Part shown: positions 57,682 through 64,000 of the stretch, piece after piece
Layout: each line of letters opens with the position of its first letter
Numbering within the stretch: position 1 is the stretch's first letter
Origin: Bin55 sp965205965
GTDB taxonomy: Bacteria; Pseudomonadota; Gammaproteobacteria; Pseudomonadales; Azotimanducaceae
DNA length: 64,000 nt
Direction: 5' to 3'
Assembly: GCA_965205965.1 (NCBI GenBank)
Contig: CBDBHT010000006.1
Coordinates: 612,248-676,247 of the forward strand
Notes under the pieces: generated by a model
Database searches by the model: none
What the model was told of the DNA's origin: nothing
The model's input: only the letters and a program-made list of their open reading frames with translations
Program-made: the position numbers and the translations under genes

Positions 57682-58602
57682 AACCCAGATTTCTCATAAC
57701 CAAGTCAAAAATGATATTTTTCACGGGATGCGGTGGGTACGGGGCATGGAATGTCGCGTCGCGAGTTCGAAAAGGCTTCGGAGGGAGGGCATGCGTGTGT
57801 TTTCCACGCCTTTTTGCGGGCGGGCGGGACGGCGGACGGCGCATCGCTGAGCATCCGGGCGCGGGGAGGCCGGCGCGCTCCGCCGCCAGCGTCATGCACC
57901 CGGTTGCACCGGGCTTTTACGTTGGTGCCAGGCTGGCCCAGATCAACCGGAAATCCTTCCAGTACGGGAAAGCGGACCCGAACGCCAGATGGATTCGCCG
58001 CGTGGATACCGTCACGCGCACCGGGATCCGGAACAGGTGCTCGCGCAGCGTCGATGGGTGGATCCGGCGGCAGCATGGCGGATACCGGGAGGTGCTCGAG
58101 CCGGCACTTCATCATGCAATAGAGGGCATGGGCCAGTGCGCTCAGCCGGAGCCGGAGTACGTTGACGTTCCAGAGGCCGCTGGAGCATCGGTCCAGGAAC
58201 CGATCGTTCTTCTGTTCCTGGATCCAGTTTTCGGCCGCGCCCCAGTCGCAGTACATCGCTTCGTAGACCGTTTGCGCGTTGGGCTTCTGGAGCGAGGTGA
58301 CGACGAAGCGACTGTTGTATCGGGCTTCGCCGACCGTCGCAGATGGACCTTCCGCGACGGCCTCCGGTCCGCCGTCGGCCGGTTCCCCGTCCGCGTTGCC
58401 GACCGGTTGTCCCGGCAGCCATTCGGCCTTGGCGATCACGCGGCGTTCGCGGCTCCAGCTGTCGCGCGTGCGATAGCCGAAGCTCTGGTAGCCGCGGACC
58501 GCTCGCTGTGCATAGTCCGGATCCCGCTTCAACCGATCCCGCGGATCGTCCATCAACGGCTGGACCCGGTCTTTCAGCCGATCATTGCGTGGCAGTCCCA
58601 GC
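57682..58602 (-). pseudogene. IS1380-family element, 3' end and transposase C-terminal part
   Basis: Outer end TAACCCAGATTTCTCATAAC. The minus strand encodes the IS1380 C-terminus: YQSFGYRTRDSWSRERRVIA, ARYNSRFVVTSLQKPNAQTV, YEAMYCDWGAAENWIQEQKN and NVNVLRLRLSALAHALYCMM. It is continuous with 58902-59738 once the mini-element at 58603-58901 is removed. Confidence 0.85.
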
Positions 58603-58901
58603 CTGCCGATTACACATAAGTACAGCTTGACTTCTTATAGTGGCTGCTGCTGACCAGCCTGGCGATGGGCCGCACTCACCCGGCTTGGGACGCGCCCCAG
58701 GAACTGCCCGCCGGCCGGGACGATGCTCACCGACATCAAACGCACCATGTTGCGAGACTTGGCCTTGATGCACCAGTCCCCAAATGCCTACCAGCGACTC
58801 ATCCACCTCGCCCAGCAGAAAGGACCCGACTATGTCTATAACTATAACGCTATTGCGGCCCGACAAATAGAAGTCAAGCGGGAGATGTGTGTAATCGGCA
58901 G
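58603..58901 (+). mobile_element. Tn5-like mini-element (299 bp) inside IS1380
   Basis: Ends CTGCCGATTACACA on both sides (inverted). Exact 8-bp target duplication GTCCCAGC at 58595-58602 and 58902-58909. It carries only a shred of Tn5-type C-terminal coding sequence, so it must be moved in trans. Confidence 0.9.
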
Positions 58902-59738
58902 GTCCCAGCACGTCATCCACGCCGCGCGCCTCGCACCACGTCATCAACTCGTCGCGGCAGTAGGCCCCGTCGGCGCGGATCAGGATCGGCACCTGCGGAA
59001 ATCGCTTCCGCAACCGGTCCACGAGCGGCGCGATCGTCTCCATCACGCCCGCCGCCACATCGCTGCTCGACGTGCGCAGTTCCGTCCGCACCGGCCAGCC
59101 GTTGCAGAACACCAGCCGCGGAAGGTAGCAGTATTCATGGTAGTACCCGTGATAGAACCGATGCTCCTGCCGGCCGTGCAGTTCCACGTTCGTGGCATCG
59201 ATGTCCAGCACCAGCCGCTTCGGCATCTGGCCCCGCTCGCCCCACACCAGGTACAGCTCCACGAGCAGCTCGTCGAGCGCATCGAAATCCACGGTGATCT
59301 GGCGCGCTTTCGCCGGGTCCCGCCCGTTCGCCGACAGCTCCATCCGGTTCAGCGTGCTTTTGCCGGCCAGCGGCTCGCAGTCCGAACGCGCACACTCCAT
59401 CCGCCCCATGGCCGTGGACAGTGCCCGGTCCCGCCGCAGCTCGTCGTGATCGTTCAGATCCTCGTAGCCCAGCGCGAGACCCAAAATCCGCTGCCCCAGC
59501 AACGCATCCAGCGGATGCGCCACCTTGGACGGGTCCCGGTGATCCGTGAAACATGCCGAGGCGCGCTCGAACAGCTGGACCTGCTCGGCCAGCATCATCA
59601 TCAGTGCCGAGCCCCCGTTGCAACTCAGCTCGCCTCCACTGCAGTCCACCTCCATCCGCGCCGGACGGATCCCTTTCGCCATCCGCCGCACCAACCGGTC
59701 CGCACCGCGCTTGGGCTGGCTCTTCATCCCGTGCCCTC
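58902..59738 (-). pseudogene. IS1380-family transposase, N-terminal and catalytic part
   Basis: From ATG 59727 (MKSQPKRGADRLVRRMAKGI): LFERASACFTDHRDPSKVAH, LALGYEDLNDHDELRRDRAL, LDIDATNVELHGRQEHRFYH (first Asp), PVRTELRTSSSDVAAGVMET, ILIRADGAYCRDELMTWCEA (second Asp), GVDDVLG, then the mini-element. Apart from that interruption the frame is clean, so precise loss of the 299 bp would restore a transposase. Confidence 0.9.
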
Positions 59739-60284
59739 CTCCATCCGGCCCCATCGGCCGCGTTGCGCCCACCGTTCGGCCAGCGTGGCCGCATATCCCG
59801 GACGCCCCTTCCAGAACACCAACCGGAACATGAACAGCACGACCACCAGCGTGTTCAGCACGCGCCGCCGCTGCCAGAGCTGGACCAAAGCATCCTCCGG
59901 GGCCAAGACGACTGCCGGCGACCTGCAGGACCCCAGTCGATCCCGAGCCTTCGGCGTGAACCAGCCCAGATGACTGCACAGGGTGGACGCCAACTCATGG
60001 CGGCTCAGTGCCGAAAACCGTGCCACCGTCTTCTGAAGGTCCGCAATCCAACGGCGGGTCAGCCGCGTGCCACCAAAGGTGGTCGACTTCAAGTTCTCGA
60101 TTCGGAAATCCATCACGTTGGCACCGGAGACCATCTAACCAAGCGTAGATTGCCATAACCCATGCCAAAACGTAAGTGTTTTTTTTGAAGAACCCCAAAA
60201 AAACGGATATGTTCCCGTATATCAATCTGTTACACGACATCCTTACAGACCAGAATCCCTTTCCGTTCATCCGCATGCCATCGC
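59739..60284 (-). pseudogene. DruA-IS4 element, 5' end with DruA core deleted
   Basis: The minus strand starts MDFRIENLKSTTFGGTRLTR and follows the DruA N-terminus to ARDRLGSC. It jumps to SPAVVLAPEDALVQLWQRRR and VLNTLVVVLFMFRLVFWKGR of the linker before the nuclease, and is then cut by IS1380. The deletion endpoints differ from those in the 49954-51098 derivative. Confidence 0.8.
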
Positions 60285-60705
60285 AGCCACCGGGGGCGAA
60301 ACCTCCCGACAGTCGGGGAGCGTTCGGGTCTCGTCAAGACCAGGACCCAAGGGCGTGCGATAGGGGCGTCCGCCGCATGCTCACCCGCATGGCTCATCAT
60401 CCAGTCGACAACAGCATCTTTCACGGGATGCGCCGCTTTGCACGCCGATCGTGGCGGTCCGCAAAACGGGCCGAGGCGCATGCTACACGTCCGCACCGCT
60501 TCCGCCAGCATCGCACTCAGCACCGAACGCGTCCCGCTTCCGTCCGACCCGAACGCACCCCTTTCGCCATCCAACGCACCCATCCGTCCGAACGCACTCC
60601 GCTACCATCCCCTTCCCCCCGGCAAAGCCCAATCAACTTCGTAGTATCAACAACTTACACGCACATAAATCGCACCCAAGCCATCCATTATGAGAAATAA
60701 GGGTT
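60285..60705 (+). mobile_element. Degraded IS1380-like 3' end
   Basis: Contains TTTCACGGGATGCG and ends CATTATGAGAAATAAGGGTTAA, the IS1380 3' terminus. No coding capacity. Confidence 0.5.
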
Positions 60706-60927
60706 AAGTCCTCAGTGATATTTGCAGCGATCTTGAAGAATCTACGTTGCTATTCAGGACGTGACCGTAGTACTAATTGAACCCAGTAAGTACGACGTCG
60801 CTACGATTAATACAAGCAAGCATTGTCATGTTTCTGTAGCCGCGCTTCCTCGCGTCCCGACAATAGAGGCCTCGGTGAAACTTACGGAAAATCATTCGAT
60901 TGGACTAAAGTTGGCTGTTGGTGCATT
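60706..60927 (+). pseudogene. Fragment of an unrecognised host gene
   Basis: The plus-strand frame MTVVLIEPSKYDVATINTSK through LTENHSIGLKLAVGA continues beyond the mini-element as LGSITR (61366-61381) when one target duplication is removed. Host-like base composition. I do not recognise the protein. Confidence 0.35.
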
Positions 60928-61357
60928 CTGCCGATTACACACATCTCTCGCTTGACTTCATTTATCGGGTCGCTGCAAGTTTATAGACGTAGTCGGGACC
61001 TTGCTCCTGAGCGAGGTGGATGAGTCGCTGGTGGGCATCGGACTGGTGCATCAAGGCCACGTATCCCTTCCAGATCGTCTCGTATTCGGGAGGGTGATCG
61101 CTGCTGTGGCGGCGGTTCTGGAAGTCGCTCAGCATGGCGATGGCCAGAAGGAGTGCCTTGCCGAGATCGTTGGGTGACGGGCTGCGTGGGTCATCCAAGG
61201 CCAAGTCTTGCAACACGGTGAGCTTGATGTCGGTGAGCATCGTCTCGGCGGGCAGTTCCGAGGGGTCGCGTCCCAAGCGGGTGAGTGCGACCAATCGCCA
61301 AGCTGGTCAGCAGCATCCACTATAAGAAGTTAAGCTGTACTTATGTGTAATCGGCAG
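60928..61357 (-). mobile_element. Tn5-like mini-element (430 bp) with exact target duplication
   Basis: Ends CTGCCGATTACACA (inverted at the right). 8-bp duplication GGTGCATT at 60920-60927 and 61358-61365. The minus strand encodes about 100 residues of Tn5-type C-terminus (LGRDPSELPAETMLTDIKLT, SPNDLGKALLLAIAM, YETIWKGYVALMHQSDAHQR), like the dimerisation domain of Tn5 transposase. Confidence 0.9.
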
Positions 61358-61381
61358 GGTGCATTGGGCAGCATCACCCGG

Positions 61382-61477
61382 CAGTCTGCGCCGCAGGATT
61401 TGTTAGGCAAGGAAAGTTCCGGATGACCAGCAAGGTGTATCGGGTGAAGTTGACGGCGAAAGCATGCTAGTAGGATT
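61382..61477 (+). mobile_element. IS end with start of a second transposase
   Basis: CAGTCTGCGCCGCAGG terminal repeat, then ATG with MTSKVYRVKLTAKA, resembling the N-terminus of an IS630-type protein. Cut after 14 codons. Confidence 0.45.
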
Positions 61478-62717
61478 CCTATTCTAACAATACGTGTTTA
61501 TAATAGTGGACTGGAAGGGGTTCTGGGATCAGGAGGATTCGATGCCGAAGCAATACATGGTGGAATTAGCTCAGGATGAGCGGGATGAGTTGGAAGCCGG
61601 TGCTGAAGTCGAGCACGCGTCGTGCGGTGTCGGCGACGAAGCTGCAGCGTGCACGGATTCTGCTGGCCGTGGATCAAGGGGGTGCTGGCCCGGCACTGAC
61701 GGACATGCAGGTAGTGGATGCGCTTGGGGTGGGGGTGGACCGGAGCGGACCTGCCAGCACGTGCGTCGGCGTGCGGTGGAGCAGGGTCCGATGAAGGCTC
61801 TGGAGCGTAGGCCTCGGCCGTTGCCTCCGGTGCCGAAGAAAGCTAAAGCTGGATGGGGAGAAGGAAGAGCGTCTGGTTCAGGTGGCCTGTTCGGTTCCAC
61901 CGGAAGGCTGCGTTCGGTGGACCGTGAAGATGCTGGCGGAAGAGCTGGTGCGGCTTGAAGTGGTCGAATCGATTTGCGGGGAGACCGTGCGGGAGGCGTT
62001 AAAAAAAACGAATTAAAACCGTGGCGGCGGGAAATGTGGTGCATTCCGCAGGAGCGAAGCCACCATTTCGTGGCCGGCATGGAGCGGGTGCTCAAGGTAT
62101 ACCAACGGCCGTACGACTCGCGGCATCCGGTGGTGTGCATGGACGAGATGAGCAAGCAGCTCGTGGCGGAAGTCCACGAGAAGTTACCGGTACGCCCCGG
62201 GTCGCCGGAGCAGTACGACGCCCACTACCTCCGCCGGGGAGAATGCACGGTGTGGATGTTCGGCGAGCCGCTATCCGGCTGGCGGACGGTGGCTGTCACC
62301 AAACGGCGTACGACGTTGGATTGGGCGCAGCAAGTGCGCGCACTGGCGAATCTGCCGCGTTCCCGGGATGCGGAAACCATCACGCTGGTGTGCGACAACT
62401 TGAACACCCACAGCGGTGACTCGTTCTACGCCGCGTTCCCGGCGGCCGAAGCCAGTCGGCTGAACGACCGCATCCACTTGGTGCACACGCCGAAACACGG
62501 GAGCTGGCTGAACGTTGCGGAACTGGAGTTCAGTGCGTTGCACCGCCAGTGCCTGGACCGCCGGATCGAGAGCAGGGCTTTGGTCACGTCGGAAACGGCA
62601 GCTTGGGCCAAGGAGCGCAAATCGCGAACAGACCGGGGTTGACTGGCAGCTCAGCGTCGACGACGCGCGCACCAAACTGAAGCATCTATACCCAAAAATT
62701 AAAACTGGTTAGACTAC
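61478..62717 (+). mobile_element. IS630-family element b, copy 2 (near full length)
   Basis: Same ends as 48070-49118 but with the catalytic segment present. Boundaries approximate. Confidence 0.7.
61543..62709 (+). pseudogene. IS630-family transposase with all three catalytic residues, frameshifted
   Basis: Starts MPKQYMVELAQDERDELEAG (GGAGG upstream), shifts frame repeatedly in the N-terminal half, then reads from about 61974: CMDEMSKQLVAEVHEKLPVR, ITLVCDNLNTHSGDSFYAAF, HTPKHGSWLNVAELEFSALH. A last shift near 62635 leads to NREQTGVDWQLSVDDARTKL. DDE residues are complete but split from the DNA-binding part. Confidence 0.85.
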
Positions 62718-63303
62718 TAGCTGGTTATTTATGGTCAAGGAATAAAGAAGTATACTACCTTGTCATTTTCCAATTTTGGAATATACGGCCTTGAATTTGT
62801 AGTGTATGTCGTTGTCCGGATAGGCTTTCCTTAATATTCAAACCATATCGTCTGTCTCGACTTTTATCCACGACGTTCACGGAAAATCGCTGGATTTTTG
62901 AACATGAACATCGCCACACCGGACATCAACATGTCCGCTAGCGTGGACTCGTTTCATAGACTAATTCCATATATGATGCGAATCATAACCATTATTACCC
63001 ATATCCAAAAATAGATGGCAAGGTATTTGGGCTGTTTGTCGTTACGGGTACTAACTATAGGTGCACTTCACATAAACAAGTGCAAACGAAATCTAGTTCA
63101 AGTGCCTGATATGACTAATAAATATATTCTATATCAGATACTTACTGTTTCTAATCAGGAAAAGACTGATCAACGGCGAACACTGGAAAATGGGTGAAAC
63201 ATGTCGAAATTCCCACTGCGCTTATTCGAACGACGACACTCCCTCTAAATTACTCGTCTCAAAAACCTTCTACCGTCGCGAAGGGAATTGATAATGGAAT
63301 GCC
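62718..63303. other. Intergenic, no gene recognised
   Basis: AT-rich. A 36-codon frame at 62904-63014 (MNIATPDINMSASVDSFHRL) is too short to judge. No hairpin or repeat found by eye. Confidence 0.4.
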
Positions 63304-64000
63304 TTATGATCCCTGTGAATCGGAGAAAGCTAATTTCTGGCCGATCCGTCCTCTAATCGATTCAATTTCAGTACGGAGTGCCTCGGTATCGATGGTCAGC
63401 ATTTGACGATCACGCATGAGTACTTGCCCATTTACGATTACTGAGGTGACATCTTGCGGATGGGTTGTATAAACAAGGTTGGAAATAACGTCGTACAACG
63501 GTAGTTGATGTGCTTCGCGGATATCAATCTGAATGATGTCGGCTTTCATGTCGGGTCGAATGACACCGATTTGTTGATCAAGACCAATAGCTTTTGCGCC
63601 CTGATTGGTAGCCATTTCCAGTACTTTCTGAGCCGGCAGTGCTTCTGGGTCCATAGTCGTAACTTTCTGAAGATATGAAGCAAGACGCATCTCTTCCCAT
63701 AGATCAAGAGCATTGTTGCTTGCCGAACCGTCGGTGCCAAGACCGACTGCGACCTCGGCACTGAGTAAATTCCTAATAGGAGCAATTCCGCACGCTACTT
63801 TACAGTTGGATGTGGGGTTGTGGATAACTCCTATATGCTTTTCAGCAAGCAACGCAATGTCGGTTTCATTCGGCCAAACAACGTGTGCCGCTATTAATGG
63901 GACATCTAAAAATCCCACCGAATCCAATACTTCCGTGGGAGTCGCTCCATATGTCGATTGTGAGTATTCCTGTTCGAACTGCGATTCGGCGAGATGCGTA
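63304..64000 (-). CDS. TRZ/ATZ-family amidohydrolase, N-terminus beyond window
   Basis: 232 residues of the C-terminal half of an amidohydrolase-superfamily deaminase (5-methylthioadenosine/S-adenosylhomocysteine deaminase type). Seen: the HLAESQFEQEYSQ block, metal-ligand His in LIAAHVVWPNETDIALL, HNPTSNCKVACGIAPI, the Asp ligand in GLGTDGSASNNALDLWEEMR and the closing beta domain KADIIQIDIREAHQLPLYDV. Gammaproteobacterial relatives often sit beside ubiG; not visible here. Intact as far as seen. Confidence 0.9.
   Translation of the reverse strand, partial: THLAESQFEQEYSQSTYGATPTEVLDSVGFLDVPLIAAHVVWPNETDIALLAEKHIGVIHNPTSNCKVACGIAPIRNLLSAEVAVGLGTDGSASNNALDLWEEMRLASYLQKVTTMDPEALPAQKVLEMATNQGAKAIGLDQQIGVIRPDMKADIIQIDIREAHQLPLYDVISNLVYTTHPQDVTSVIVNGQVLMRDRQMLTIDTEALRTEIESIRGRIGQKLAFSDSQGS

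Overview
The window looks like the chromosome of a gammaproteobacterium undergoing genome erosion. Gammaproteobacterial signs are a type II homoserine kinase with a DUF2782 gene fragment on the same strand upstream of it, single-chain AceE, a two-haem cytochrome c4, DsbA, EngB and a TRZ/ATZ hydrolase. Erosion shows as many genes broken by single frameshifts and roughly two fifths of the window made of insertion sequences nested inside each other. Host genes are moderately AT-rich; the IS elements and one giant protease gene are clearly GC-richer. A host-associated lifestyle would fit, but that is inference.

Layout. 0-2.9 kb: class III aminotransferase, alanine dehydrogenase and a divergent Lrp-type regulator (amino-donor/alanine use, possibly taurine). 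2.9-10.8 kb: nested IS region with IS1182, IS5-type, ISAs1, Tn5-like IS4 and IS256 pieces, and a 2.5-kb IS4-family element whose transposase carries an N-terminal DruA/DUF4338 region. 11.4-17.3 kb: a 1973-residue membrane-anchored subtilase. 17.4-22.3 kb: IS and MITE debris holding a DNA methyltransferase relic. 22.3-26.6 kb: engB, a Tat-exported DUF1501 protein, cytochrome c4, dsbA. 26.9-31.2 kb: SRPBCC protein plus frameshifted SDR, sulfotransferase and DUF1214 genes. 31.6-34.5 kb: cysD and a frameshifted cysNC (sulfate activation to PAPS). 34.5-35.2 kb: relic of an F420-pathway FO synthase. 35.4-40.8 kb: coxG-coxS-coxL-coxM, a form II CO-dehydrogenase-like molybdenum hydroxylase operon with an IS630 inside coxS and a frameshift in coxM. 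41.4-44.1 kb: aceE. 44.2-54 kb: IS island with a truncated DUF2782 gene and a lone type IV pilin-like gene. 54.2-57.4 kb: thrB and egtB-egtD (ergothioneine). 57.7-62.7 kb: second nested IS stack. 63.3-64 kb: start-truncated TRZ/ATZ amidohydrolase.

Functional links. CysD/CysNC would make PAPS, the donor for the nearby sulfotransferase, but both cysNC and the sulfotransferase carry one frameshift. CoxG/S/L/M would form one molybdenum enzyme, now broken in two subunits. Alanine dehydrogenase would regenerate pyruvate for the adjacent pyruvate-dependent transaminase. EgtB and EgtD are consecutive in ergothioneine synthesis.

The most unusual item is the DruA-IS4 element. One copy is nearly full length. 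Two other copies have separately lost the DruA core, and one of these keeps both ends, an intact open frame and a G-tract target. Four families of miniature elements were delimited: a 148-bp MITE (three copies), a 214-bp MITE (two copies), a 208-bp MITE derived from an ISNCY-like element, and short Tn5-like derivatives with exact 8-bp target duplications. No tRNA, rRNA or CRISPR array was seen.
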